DNA of 64,000 nucleotides, taken from contig NZ_WHJG01000004.1 of NCBI RefSeq assembly GCF_011682175.1, positions 124,001 to 188,000 of the forward strand. Direction: 5' to 3'. Position 1 is the first letter of the stretch. Every line of letters starts with the position of its first letter. A program made the position numbers and the translations under genes. Under the pieces are notes generated by a model. The model was not told the origin of the DNA, ran no database searches, and worked only from the letters and a program-made list of their open reading frames with translations. Positions 40,780-50,240 of the stretch are shown here, one piece after another. This DNA comes from Massilia frigida. GTDB taxonomy: Bacteria; Pseudomonadota; Gammaproteobacteria; Burkholderiales; Burkholderiaceae_D.

Positions 40780-43145
40780 TGGGCGGCCTTCTTGTCCTTG
40801 GCGTCCTTGAGTTTCAGCGGCGTGTTGAAGTCCTTCATCAGGTCATCCTTGGTGCGGTCGGTCTTGAACAGCTCCAGGCGCGACGGCATGATCTTGCGCG
40901 GCCAGGCGTTGTTGCTCACGTCCGTGTCGGCCGTTTCCCAGTACGGGTCCTGGGTCAGTCCCACCATCGGTTCGTCGGTGGCGATCAGCTTCGTGATCTT
41001 TTTCGGCGAATAGCGCCACACTTCGGCCGGAATGCGCTCGATGTATTTTTTGCCGGACTTGAGTTCGATGTCGAGCACCAGCGGCGTCACCAAGCCGCCC
41101 AGGTTGGAAAAGTCGACCAGGTACAGATGCTTGCCCTGCGCCAGCAGCGCCTTTTCCCAGTCTTCCAGACCCTCCACGGCTTCGCTGTACTTGTTGCGGT
41201 CCTTGTTGGTGACCGTGAAGTCGTCATGCTCGTTGTAGAAGTCCTTGAGCTGCGGATGCGCGTCGACGCGGCGCGCCGTGCCCTTGTCGCGCTGGCTTGT
41301 CACCGACACCGGTTCGGCATCCTTCTGCGCCTTTTTCCAGGCTTTCTCGATGTCCGGATTCTTGGTGTTCACGCTATATTCGGTGATGCCGTCCACGCTC
41401 ACGTCCACCGCATCGGTGGTGTAGAACCAGCCGCGCCAGAACCAGTCCAGGTCCGTGCCGGAAGCGTCTTCCATGGTGCGGAAAAAGTCGGCCGGGGTCG
41501 GGCGCTTGAATTTCCAGCGCCGCGCGTATTCGCGGAAAGCGAAATCGAACAGTTCGCGCCCCAGCACCGTCTCGCGCAGCACGATCAGCGCGGTGGCCGG
41601 CTTGGCGTAGGCGTTGTTGCCGCGCTGCAGAACCGATTCCGAGTTGGTCATCACCGGCACCTGGTTCTTGCTGCGCATGTAGTCGACGATGGCGCGCGGA
41701 TCGCCGCGCGTATCGGGGAAGTCATCTTCCCACGCACGCTCCGACAGGTATTCCAGGAAGCTGTTCAGGCCCTCGTCCATCCAGGTCCACTGGCGCTCGT
41801 CGGAGTTGACGATCATCGGGAAGTAGTTGTGGCCCACTTCGTGGATGATCACCCCGATCAGGCCATACTTGGTGCGCTTGGAGTAAGTCAGCTCGCCGGT
41901 TTTCTTGTCCTTGACCGGACGCGGGCCGTTAAATGAAATCATCGGATATTCCATGCCGCCCACCGGGCCGTTGACCGAAATGGCGATCGGATACGGATAA
42001 TCGAAGGCGTACTTGTTGTACTGCTCGATGGTGTGGATGATGGCCTGGGTCGAATAGCGCTCCCACAGCGGATTGCCTTCCTTGGGATAGTAGGACATCG
42101 CCAGCACGTCGGTGCCGCCCTTCTTGTAGCCCTGCGCATCCCAGATGAACTTGCGGCTGCTGGCAAAGGCGAAATCGCGCACGTTGGCGGCCTTGTAGTG
42201 CCAGGTCTTGCTGGCGCTGCTGCGCGATTTTTCGGCCGCTTCCGCTTCCTTCTGGGTGACGATGATCACCGGTTTTCCGCTGCTGCGGGCTTGTTTGAGG
42301 CGCTCGCGCTGGGTCGCGCTCAGCACCTCGCCCGGATTTTGCAGCTCGCCCGTACTGGCCACGATATGGTCGGCCGGGACGGTCAGTTCGATGTCGTAGT
42401 CGCCGAATTCGAGCGTGAATTCGCCGTCGCCGAGGTACTGCTTGTTTTGCCAGCCGGCCGCGTCGTAGTAAGCCGCCATGCGCGGATACCACTGCGCCAC
42501 CTCGAACAGGTCGTTCTTGTCTTCCTCGAATTTTTCGTAGCCGGAGCGGCGCCCCAGCACATGCATTTCGGGGATGTTGAAGTTCCACGCCATCTTGAAC
42601 GAAAAGCGCGAGCCCGGCTTCATCGGCTGCGGCAGGTCGATCCGCATCATGGTCTTGTTGATCGTGTACTTGAGCGGCTGGCCGCCGGTACCGCTCAGGC
42701 CGGTGATATTGAAACCACCGTCGAACGTGCGGCTCTCGACGATAAAGCGCATCGCCTCGAACTTCATGCCGTCCGCCTCGGTCGCCTTGCCCCATGCTTC
42801 GCGCGACGGCACGGTGGCGATGGCGCGGTTGTCCGAATCGGCGCGGAACATGTTCTGGTCCAGCTGCACCCACAGGTAGGACAGCGTATCCGGCGAATTG
42901 TTGTGGTACGTGACCGTGCCGCTGCCGTCGATGCGGCGCTTCGCTTCGTCGAGCGTGGCGCGCAGCCTGTAGTCGGCGCGCTGCTGCCAGTAAGCGTGGC
43001 CGGGGGCGCCGGACGCGGTGCGCGTGATGCCGGGCGTGGGCAGCAGCTCGTCGAGCTGGCGGAACTTGTCCTCCAAAGGCTGGGCCGCCGCGATGGAACC
43101 GGCGAGGCAGGCGGCCAGGGCCAGCGAAAGGTGTTTGATGATCAT
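40776..43145 (-). CDS. Exported M1 metallopeptidase, copy 2
   Basis: The 789-residue protein has a signal peptide (MIIKHLSLALAACLAGSIAAA) and an M1 catalytic domain with zinc motif HEVGHNYFP and the third ligand in WMDEGLNSF. It should hydrolyse peptides outside the cytoplasm. It is a close tandem paralogue of the gene at 43198-45537; the last 200 residues are almost identical, while the first third has drifted. The ATG at 43145 was chosen for the signal peptide; the longer frame to 43178 lacks one. It ends with a Lys-rich tail absent from copy 1. Confidence 0.9.
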   Translation of the reverse strand: MIIKHLSLALAACLAGSIAAAQPLEDKFRQLDELLPTPGITRTASGAPGHAYWQQRADYRLRATLDEAKRRIDGSGTVTYHNNSPDTLSYLWVQLDQNMFRADSDNRAIATVPSREAWGKATEADGMKFEAMRFIVESRTFDGGFNITGLSGTGGQPLKYTINKTMMRIDLPQPMKPGSRFSFKMAWNFNIPEMHVLGRRSGYEKFEEDKNDLFEVAQWYPRMAAYYDAAGWQNKQYLGDGEFTLEFGDYDIELTVPADHIVASTGELQNPGEVLSATQRERLKQARSSGKPVIIVTQKEAEAAEKSRSSASKTWHYKAANVRDFAFASSRKFIWDAQGYKKGGTDVLAMSYYPKEGNPLWERYSTQAIIHTIEQYNKYAFDYPYPIAISVNGPVGGMEYPMISFNGPRPVKDKKTGELTYSKRTKYGLIGVIIHEVGHNYFPMIVNSDERQWTWMDEGLNSFLEYLSERAWEDDFPDTRGDPRAIVDYMRSKNQVPVMTNSESVLQRGNNAYAKPATALIVLRETVLGRELFDFAFREYARRWKFKRPTPADFFRTMEDASGTDLDWFWRGWFYTTDAVDVSVDGITEYSVNTKNPDIEKAWKKAQKDAEPVSVTSQRDKGTARRVDAHPQLKDFYNEHDDFTVTNKDRNKYSEAVEGLEDWEKALLAQGKHLYLVDFSNLGGLVTPLVLDIELKSGKKYIERIPAEVWRYSPKKITKLIATDEPMVGLTQDPYWETADTDVSNNAWPRKIMPSRLELFKTDRTKDDLMKDFNTPLKLKDAKDKKAAQ

Positions 43146-43197
43146 TGTGCGGTCATTCAGTGCGAAGAAGACGGGCACGCGATCGTGCCCGCCCGTG

Positions 43198-45537
43198 CTA
43201 CTTGGTTTTCAAGGGCGTGTTGAAGTCTTTCATCAGGTCGTCCTTGAAGCGGTCGGTCTTGAATAGTTCCAGGCGCGACGGCGTGATCTTGCGCGGCCAT
43301 GCATTGTTGCTGTTGTCGATATCGGCCGTTTCCCAGTATGGGTCCTGGTTCAGGCTCACCATCGGTTCGTCGGTGACGATCAGCTTGGTGATCTTCTTCG
43401 ATGAATAGCGCCACACTTCGGCCGGAATGCGTTCGATGTATTTTTTGCCCGACTTGAGTTCGATTTCCAGCACCAGCGGCGTCACCAGCCCGCCCAGGTT
43501 GGAAAAATCGACCAGGTACAGGTGCTTGCCTTTGGCGAGCAGCGCCTTTTCCCAGTCTTCCAGGCCCTCGACCGCTTCGCTGTACTTGTTGCGGTCCTTG
43601 TTGGTGACCGTGAAGTCGTCATGCTCGTTGTAGAAGTCCTTGAGCTGCGGATGCGCATCGACGCGGCGCGCCGTTCCCTTGTCGCGCTGGGCCGTCACCG
43701 ACACCGGCTCGGCATCCTTCTGCGCCTTTTTCCATGCCTTTTCGATTTCCGGATTCTTGGTGTTCACGCCATACTCGGTGATGCCGTCCACGCTGACGTC
43801 GACCGCGTCGGTGGTGTAGAACCAGCCGCGCCAGAACCAGTCCAGGTCCGTGCCGGAAGCGTCTTCCATGGTGCGGAAAAAGTCGGACGGCGTCGGGCGC
43901 TTGAATTTCCAGCGCTGCGCGTACTCGCGGAAGGCGAAATCGAACAGCTCGCGGCCGAGCACCGTCTCGCGCAGCACGTTCAGCGCTGCCGCCGGCTTGG
44001 CGTAGGCGTTGTTCCCGAACTGCAGCAGCGATTCGGAATTGGTCATGATCGGCACCTGGTTGCGGCTGCGCATGTACTCGACGATGGTGCGCGCTTCGCC
44101 GCGCGACTGCGGGTAGTGCTCTTCCCACGCGTTTTGCGCCAGGCCCTGGATGAAGGTGTTCAGGCCTTCATCCATCCAGGTCCACTGGCGCTCGTCGGAA
44201 TTGACGATCATCGGGAAGTAGTTGTGGCCCACCTCGTGGATGATTACCCCGATCAAGCCATACTTGGTGCGCCTGGAGTAGGTCAGCTCACCGGTCTTCT
44301 TGTCCTTGACCGGACGCGGGCCGTTAAACGAAATCATCGGATACTCCATGCCGCCGATCGGGCCATTGACCGAGATCGCCGCCGGGTATGGATAGTCCAG
44401 CGCATACTTGTTGTACTGTTCGATGGTGTGGACGATGGCCTGGGTCGAATACTTTTCCCACAGCGGATTGCCCTCTTTCGGGTAGTACGACATGGCCATC
44501 GTGTCGGTGCCGCCCTTCTTGTAGCCCTGCGCATCCCAGATGAACTTGCGGCTGCTGGCGAACGCGAAATCGCGCACGTTGTTCGCCTTGTAGTGCCAGG
44601 TGCGGGTGCCGCTGGCGCGCGATTTTTCGGCCGCTTCCGCTTCCTGCTGGGTGACGATGAGTACCGGCCTGGCGCTGGTGCGCGCTTGTCTGAGGCGCTC
44701 GCGCTGGGTGGCCGTCAGCACCTCGCCCGGATTTTGCAGCTCGCCCGTGCTGGCCACGATATGGTCGGCCGGGACGGTCAGCTGCACGTCGTAGTCGCCA
44801 AATTCCAGCGTGAACTCGCCGGCGCCGAGGAACTGCTTGTGCTGCCAGCCATACACGTCGTAATACGCCGCCATGCGCGGGAACCAGTGGGCGATTTCGA
44901 ACAGGTCGTTCTTGTCGTCGAATTTTTCGTAGCCGGTGCGCCCGCCCTGGACCTTGGCGTCGTTGATGTTGAAGCTGAAGTCGATGTTGAACGACAGGCG
45001 CGCGCCCGGCTTCATCGGCTGCGCCAGGTCGATCCGCATCATGGTCTTGTTGATGGTGTGGCGCAGTGGCTTGCCGTCCGCCCCCTTGACCGCGCCGATC
45101 GCGAAACCGCCCGCGAAGCCGGGGTTCTCCAGCAGCGAGCGCATGCTCTCGAAGCGCACGCCGTCTTCGTCGCTGCGCGCCTTGGCCCACGCGTCGCGCG
45201 AAGCCACCGTGGCCGACATGCGCGCGTCCGAATCGGGCTTGAAGATATTCTGGTCCAGCTGCACCCACAGGTAGGACAGGGTGTCGGGCGAATTGTTGTG
45301 GTAAGTGACCGTTTCGGTCGCGCTGATGGTGCGCTTGTCTTCATCGAGGCGCGCGCGGATCGTGTAATCGGCGCGCAGCAGCCAGTAGGCGTGGCCGGGA
45401 GCGCCGGCCGCGTTGCGGATCGTGTTCGGTGTCGGCAGCACTTCTTCGAGCTGGCGGAACTTGTCGTCGAACGGTTCGGCGGCCGGGGCGATGCCCGACA
45501 CGAGGAACAACGCTGCTAGGACCGGGATACGGATCAT
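43198..45537 (-). CDS. Exported M1 metallopeptidase, copy 1
   Basis: The 779-residue protein is the first gene of the peptidase/TonB operon. It has a signal peptide (MIRIPVLAALFLVSGIAPAA), a beta-rich N-terminal domain (YHNNSPDTLSYLWVQLDQNIF), HEVGHNYFP with WMDEGLNTF and a long C-terminal domain rich in Lys/Asp. Unlike cytoplasmic PepN it lacks a clear GAMEN; the matching region reads GGMEYPMISFNG, which is typical of exported M1-like enzymes. Its frame is intact, so both copies are probably active. Confidence 0.9.
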   Translation of the reverse strand: MIRIPVLAALFLVSGIAPAAEPFDDKFRQLEEVLPTPNTIRNAAGAPGHAYWLLRADYTIRARLDEDKRTISATETVTYHNNSPDTLSYLWVQLDQNIFKPDSDARMSATVASRDAWAKARSDEDGVRFESMRSLLENPGFAGGFAIGAVKGADGKPLRHTINKTMMRIDLAQPMKPGARLSFNIDFSFNINDAKVQGGRTGYEKFDDKNDLFEIAHWFPRMAAYYDVYGWQHKQFLGAGEFTLEFGDYDVQLTVPADHIVASTGELQNPGEVLTATQRERLRQARTSARPVLIVTQQEAEAAEKSRASGTRTWHYKANNVRDFAFASSRKFIWDAQGYKKGGTDTMAMSYYPKEGNPLWEKYSTQAIVHTIEQYNKYALDYPYPAAISVNGPIGGMEYPMISFNGPRPVKDKKTGELTYSRRTKYGLIGVIIHEVGHNYFPMIVNSDERQWTWMDEGLNTFIQGLAQNAWEEHYPQSRGEARTIVEYMRSRNQVPIMTNSESLLQFGNNAYAKPAAALNVLRETVLGRELFDFAFREYAQRWKFKRPTPSDFFRTMEDASGTDLDWFWRGWFYTTDAVDVSVDGITEYGVNTKNPEIEKAWKKAQKDAEPVSVTAQRDKGTARRVDAHPQLKDFYNEHDDFTVTNKDRNKYSEAVEGLEDWEKALLAKGKHLYLVDFSNLGGLVTPLVLEIELKSGKKYIERIPAEVWRYSSKKITKLIVTDEPMVSLNQDPYWETADIDNSNNAWPRKITPSRLELFKTDRFKDDLMKDFNTPLKTK

Positions 45538-45598
45538 GTTGTCTCTGGCTTTTCTCGTGAAAAAGAGCAAGTATTCTAAACGTACCGATTAGTCAATT

Positions 45599-45627
45599 GT
45601 TTCAGGAAATTGTAAAAAACCTGAAAC
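45599..45627. promoter_or_regulatory. Inverted repeat GTTTCAGG-N13-CCTGAAAC
   Basis: GTTTCAGG (45599-45606) and CCTGAAAC (45620-45627) are perfect 8-bp inverted repeats with an A-rich 13-nt centre, in the 150-bp divergent region between the peptidase operon and the HD-GYP gene. It may be an operator or a hairpin in either leader. Confidence 0.55.
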
Positions 45628-45689
45628 ATAGACGCGGGTGCACGCTATGATTGTTGAGGCCGAATATTGTGGCGGGGAGGCGTGGCGGA

Positions 45690-46799
45690 ATGGAAATGAA
45701 CTTCAAGGCGAGCATCCTGATTGTCGATGGCGTATCCGACAACCTTGTACTGATGGAAGAGCTGCTGCAGGAACGCTACCACGTGCGCCTGGCGCGCAGC
45801 GGCGAGGACGCGTTGCGCATTGCGCAGCAGGCGCCGCGGCCGGACCTGATCGTGCTTGGCGGCGCGCTGGCGGACGCCGACAGCGTGCGCGTGTTCCACG
45901 GCTTGAAGTGCCAGGTGCTCAGTGCCGACATCCCCGTGATCATGCTCATTTCCGCCGGCGGCGTGGGGCTGGAACAGCGCGCGTGGCGCGAAGGCGTGGC
46001 CGACGTCGTGCAATTGCCGTTGGTGGCCGGGGCGCTGCAGGCGCGTATCGGCACCCAGTTGCGCTTGCGCGCGGCCGATGCCATGCTCAAGGACCAGCAC
46101 CGCCACTTCGAGCACCTGGTGGCCGAGCGCGTGCGCGATGCGGGCCTGATGCAGGACGCCACGGTGCTGGCGATGGCCGTGCTGGCCGAGTCGCACGATC
46201 CGGGGATCGGGCAGCATTTGCTGCGCACCCAGCATTACGTGACGGCGCTGGCGCGCGAGCTGCGTTTCGTGTCGGCCTACACGGCCGAACTGACCAACGA
46301 GGATATCGCGCTGCTGCACAAGGCGGCGCCGCTGCACGATATCGGCAAGGTGAGCGTGCCGGATGCGGTGCTGCTCAAGCCGGGCAAATTGAGCGACAGC
46401 GAATTCGAGCTGATGAAACTGCACACCGTGTACGGGCGCGATGCGATTGCCGGGGTCGAGCGCACGCTGGGGCGCAGCAATGGCTTTCTGCGCTACGCGC
46501 GCGAGATCGCCTACTCGCACCAGGAAAAGTGGGATGGATCGGGCTATCCCGAAGGCTTGGCGGGTGACGCGATTCCGCTGTCGGCGCGGCTGATGGCGGT
46601 GGCCGACGTGTACGACGCCCTGATCACCGCGCGTGTCTACCGGCCCGCGTTCACGCACGAAACGGCGGTCGAGCTGATCCGCCAGGGCCGGGGCGAGCAC
46701 TTCGACCCCGACGTGGTTGACGCCATGCTCGCCATCGAAGAGCGCTTCAAAGCCATCGCCGCCGAATTTCCTCCCCCCAAACCGGGCTCAGAGCTCTAA
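45690..46799 (+). CDS. HD-GYP protein with degenerate receiver domain
   Basis: The 369-residue protein joins an N-terminal receiver-like domain (about 1-120) to an HD-GYP phosphodiesterase domain (about 165-360). HD-GYP enzymes hydrolyse cyclic di-GMP. The HDIGK motif and HQEKWDGSGYP are intact. The receiver keeps the fold pattern (SILIVDGVSDN, PDLIVLGGALAD) but the phosphoacceptor Asp is Gly, the acidic pair is Asp-Gly and the conserved Lys is Gln (VVQLP). Phosphorylation control therefore seems lost. The ATG at 45690 follows GGGGAGG. Confidence 0.9.
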   Translation: MEMNFKASILIVDGVSDNLVLMEELLQERYHVRLARSGEDALRIAQQAPRPDLIVLGGALADADSVRVFHGLKCQVLSADIPVIMLISAGGVGLEQRAWREGVADVVQLPLVAGALQARIGTQLRLRAADAMLKDQHRHFEHLVAERVRDAGLMQDATVLAMAVLAESHDPGIGQHLLRTQHYVTALARELRFVSAYTAELTNEDIALLHKAAPLHDIGKVSVPDAVLLKPGKLSDSEFELMKLHTVYGRDAIAGVERTLGRSNGFLRYAREIAYSHQEKWDGSGYPEGLAGDAIPLSARLMAVADVYDALITARVYRPAFTHETAVELIRQGRGEHFDPDVVDAMLAIEERFKAIAAEFPPPKPGSEL

Positions 46800-47103
46800 T
46801 TTGAAACATTTAGCGCCGCAGGAACTGCGGCCTTACCCAGCGTCGTGGGGCAGGCATGGCGGAAGTGCGCTACATGCCTGATTTGGCAACTGTTTTTGGC
46901 CGAGATTTGATGCTTTTATGGAATGTTTCAATTTAAAGCTCTCACCCCGGTTGTAGGGGACTTTGGAGGGAGGCTGTAGGAGATTTCGGCGGGCTGAAGT
47001 GTTGTTGGGCTGCGCCATTTGTGCGATTTCCGCATAACAATATGCTATAGTCAATTCGCATACCCGGGCGTGCCCGGCCTTCGGTACAACGTGGAGCGAA
47101 CCG
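46800..47103. other. 304-bp intergenic region with inverted repeats
   Basis: No gene is seen. TTGAAACATT (46801-46810) is the exact inverted repeat of AATGTTTCAA (46922-46931). A GCCGCAG/CTGCGGC hairpin at 46815-46831 lacks a T-tract but could end the HD-GYP transcript. A TATAGT hexamer at 47046-47051 may be the -10 of the kinase gene. Confidence 0.5.
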
Positions 47104-49416
47104 ATGCGGACTCAAGGATGCCTGGCCTTTGTAGTCGGTATTTGTCTGACCATGTGGACCTGCGTTGCCGTGCTCGATGCGCAGCAGGCGCGCATCTCGG
47201 CCATCTTCCAGCGCGATGCCGACAAGGTCGCCAGCGACACCAATGTGCGCCTGCAAACCTATTTCGACATGCTGCTCAGTATCAAGGGCGCCTTTGCCGT
47301 TAACGATCAGGTCGACCGCGAGCAGTTCGCCCGCTTCGTGCGCGAACTGAACCTGACCACGCGCTATCCAGGCTTCCAGGCGATCCAGTTCGTCCGTTAT
47401 GTGCCGGCCGCCGACCTGGCCCGGTTCACCGAGGCCGTGCGCAGCGATACGCGCCTTTCCCCCGTCGGCTATCCCACTTTCACCGTGCATCCGAAGGTGG
47501 CGCGCGCCGAACACTTCATCATCGAATACACCGAGCCGCTCAAGGGCAACGAAAATGCCTTCGGCCTCGATCTGGCGGCCCTGCCGCCGCACCTGGCGGC
47601 GGTCCAGACGGGCCGCGACAGCGGCGAGATCGTCGCCACCGAGCGCATCATCCTGGTCCAGGACCACACCGGCCAGCCTGGCTTCGTGGCGCGCGCGCCG
47701 GTGTACCGCCAGAACATGCCCTTGAGCACCGTGGCGGAACGGCGCGCCGCGCTGGTGGGCCTGGTGGCGATCGTGTTCCGCGTGAAGAACCTGATGCATG
47801 AGGTGATCGACCCGTCGCTCATGAGCCAGATGGCGTTTCGCATCCACGATGCCGGCAATGTGTCGGACGGCGCCAACGCACCCTATGCCGCATCGAACGT
47901 GATGTTCGATACCAGCGCTGCCGGCGCGCCGCCGCTGCCCGGCTTCCAGACCGAGGCGCGCCTGAACGTGGCGCAGCGCCAGTGGGTGATCCGCTTCCAG
48001 GCGCTGAGCGGCAGCCGTTACAGCCGCGATGTGCGGCCGGTGCTGGTCATCGCCGCCGGCGGCCTGGTGATCAGCACCCTGATCGCGGCGCTGATGATCG
48101 CCTCGCGCCGCAGCCGCCTGCTGGCGCAGCAGCTGCGCGTGACGCTCGACGAGCAGCGCGCCTTCCAGGACAGCGCCAGCGTCGGCATCGCGCTGTTTTC
48201 GCACGGCGTGATCATGCGCTGCAACCGCGGCATGGAGGAGATGATGGGCTACGCGCCGGGCGAGCTGGCGGGGAAAGCGACGCAGGTACTGTCGCGCCCC
48301 GCGGCGGCCGGCGCGGCCGATCCGTTCGCGGTCGATCCGCAAACCCAGCGCTGGCAGGGTGAACTGAAACTGCTGCGCAAGGATGGCACCACGATCTGGT
48401 GCCTGATCAACGGCAAGGCGCTCGATGCGTCGGACCTGCCCAAGGGCGGGGTGTGGGTGATCCAGAATATCAGCGACCGCAAACATACCGAGGCGGCCCT
48501 GGTCGACGCCAAGGATGGCCTGGAACACAGCCTGGCCGAACTCGAACAGCAAAAGGCCAACGTGGAGAGCGCACACCGCGACCTGTCGACGGTGCTGGTC
48601 ACGCTCAAGCAGGCGCAGACGAATCTGATCACCTCGGAGAAAATGGCCTCGCTCGGGTCGCTGGTGGCGGGCATCGCGCACGAACTCAATACCCCGATCG
48701 GCAACAGCCTGCTGACCGCCACCGCGCTGGCCGACATGGTGGCCGACTTCGAGCGCAAGTATGCGGGCGGCGGCATCAAGCGCTCGGCGCTCGAAGCGCA
48801 CATGGCCGATACGCGCCTGGCGTGCGACATCATGGCCAGTTCGCTGCGCCGCGCGGGCGACCTGATTACCTCGTTCAAGCAGGTGGCGGTGGACCAGACC
48901 AGCGACCAGCGCCGCCGTTTCGACCTGTGCGACCTGGTGCGCGATACGCTGGCGACGTACGCGGCGCAGCTGCGCCGGGCCAACTGCGAAACGCGCATGG
49001 ATGGTCCGGCCGCGCTGCTGCTCGATTCCTATCCGGGCAGCGTGGGGCAGGTGCTGTCGAACCTGATCAACAATGCGCTGCTGCACGCGTTCGAGGGGCG
49101 CCCAAGCGCGCTCATTACGATCACCGCGCGCGAGATCGAAAACGACCAGCTGCTGCTCATTTTCAGCGACGACGGGGTGGGCATGCCGCCCAAGATCCTG
49201 CACCAGGTGTTCGATCCGTTTTTCACGACCAAGATGGGGCAGGGCGGCTCGGGCCTGGGGATGAACATCGTGTACAACATCGTCACCGGCATGCTGGGCG
49301 GGAGCATCGAGCTCGAATCGTCGCCCGAACATGGCACCAGCGTGACGATCCGCATTCCGCGCAAGGCGCCCAACCGCGAGAGCGAGGCGGCCGACGTCAA
49401 CATGCTGCTGATGTAG
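47104..49416 (+). CDS. CHASE-PAS sensor histidine kinase
   Basis: The 770-residue membrane kinase has a first membrane span (about 6-26), a periplasmic CHASE domain (about 40-300; LTTRYPGFQAIQFVRYVP, FGLDLAA), a second span (about 311-333), a PAS domain (about 345-455), a coiled coil and a HisKA domain with His526 in GIAHELNTPIGN. The HATPase part is complete (NLINNALLHAF, DDGVGMP, GSGLGMNI). CHASE domains bind small extracellular ligands. No response regulator is adjacent; the receiver in the upstream HD-GYP gene lacks an acceptor Asp. The stop is 2 nt from a convergent gene. Confidence 0.93.
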   Translation: MRTQGCLAFVVGICLTMWTCVAVLDAQQARISAIFQRDADKVASDTNVRLQTYFDMLLSIKGAFAVNDQVDREQFARFVRELNLTTRYPGFQAIQFVRYVPAADLARFTEAVRSDTRLSPVGYPTFTVHPKVARAEHFIIEYTEPLKGNENAFGLDLAALPPHLAAVQTGRDSGEIVATERIILVQDHTGQPGFVARAPVYRQNMPLSTVAERRAALVGLVAIVFRVKNLMHEVIDPSLMSQMAFRIHDAGNVSDGANAPYAASNVMFDTSAAGAPPLPGFQTEARLNVAQRQWVIRFQALSGSRYSRDVRPVLVIAAGGLVISTLIAALMIASRRSRLLAQQLRVTLDEQRAFQDSASVGIALFSHGVIMRCNRGMEEMMGYAPGELAGKATQVLSRPAAAGAADPFAVDPQTQRWQGELKLLRKDGTTIWCLINGKALDASDLPKGGVWVIQNISDRKHTEAALVDAKDGLEHSLAELEQQKANVESAHRDLSTVLVTLKQAQTNLITSEKMASLGSLVAGIAHELNTPIGNSLLTATALADMVADFERKYAGGGIKRSALEAHMADTRLACDIMASSLRRAGDLITSFKQVAVDQTSDQRRRFDLCDLVRDTLATYAAQLRRANCETRMDGPAALLLDSYPGSVGQVLSNLINNALLHAFEGRPSALITITAREIENDQLLLIFSDDGVGMPPKILHQVFDPFFTTKMGQGGSGLGMNIVYNIVTGMLGGSIELESSPEHGTSVTIRIPRKAPNRESEAADVNMLLM

Positions 49417-49418
49417 GG

Positions 49419-50237
49419 TCAGGCGGCGTAGCGTTCCCGCAGCAGCCGCAGCATCGCCACGTTCAGGTCCCACGCATCCGAGAGCGGCTCGCCGCTGAAC
49501 GGCATGCTCTGGGTGTAGGGCGCCGGCCCGAATTCGGGCGTGATCGTCATTAATGCGGCGCCGGCCGCGCGGCGCAGGGCGACGATGCGGTCCCACCACT
49601 CCAGATGGCGCGCCAGCTCGGCCGCGAACTGCGGTGCGCGGAAGTCGCTCACCTGCGGCCCTTGCGCATGGCCCACACGCGCGTGGATATGGCGCACGTG
49701 CGGCAGCGTCGCCGCCAGCGTGGCCGGCTGGTCGTCCAGCAGCGATTCGCAGGCGCAGCACCAGTGCGACAGGTCGGCCGTCAGTTCAAGCCCGGGCAGC
49801 TCGCGCAGGTACGGCCGCAGCAGCATCGGATGGCCGGAAAAGCGGCTGCGGTGGATCTCGTGCACGATCGGCACGCCGTGCTCGCGCGCGATGCGTGCGG
49901 TCAGCGCGATCAGCTCGCGGTTTTGTTCGTGCGTGTAAAAATCCTTGCCGGTGTGCGTGTTGACGAACAGCGGCCGCGCGGCGCAGGCGTTGGCCAGGTA
50001 GGTCGCCAGCGCGTCGCGGTGCGCGTCAAATTCGGCATGGAACACGGTTTCCCACTGCTGCGCGATGAGCAGCAGGCCGGCATCGGCGATGCGCGTGCGC
50101 CAGTCGTCGCGCTGGGCGGCGTCGAGCGGGAGCGACATTTCAATGCCGTCGAAACCGGCCGCCTTGACGCGCTCGATGAAGACTTCCGGTGCCAGCTCGT
50201 TGCTGCCCCAGTGCGGGGCGAAAATGCGGATATCCAT
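49419..50237 (-). CDS. Sugar phosphate isomerase/epimerase-like TIM barrel
   Basis: The 272-residue protein has the AP-endonuclease-2/xylose-isomerase-like barrel pattern (FDGIEMSLPLD, FVNTHTGKDFYT, VHEIHRSRFSGHP, LTADLSHW, HIHARVGHAQGP, ITPEFGP) with Glu/Asp/His residues spaced to bind metal. It probably isomerises or epimerises a sugar derivative. It follows the PhyH-type oxygenase by three nt, so the two probably act on the same compound. Confidence 0.85.
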   Translation of the reverse strand: MDIRIFAPHWGSNELAPEVFIERVKAAGFDGIEMSLPLDAAQRDDWRTRIADAGLLLIAQQWETVFHAEFDAHRDALATYLANACAARPLFVNTHTGKDFYTHEQNRELIALTARIAREHGVPIVHEIHRSRFSGHPMLLRPYLRELPGLELTADLSHWCCACESLLDDQPATLAATLPHVRHIHARVGHAQGPQVSDFRAPQFAAELARHLEWWDRIVALRRAAGAALMTITPEFGPAPYTQSMPFSGEPLSDAWDLNVAMLRLLRERYAA

Positions 50238-50240
50238 GAA

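Noticed and set aside
46815-46831. GCCGCAG/CTGCGGC hairpin as a terminator
   Set aside because: No T-tract follows, so it was noted only within the intergenic entry.
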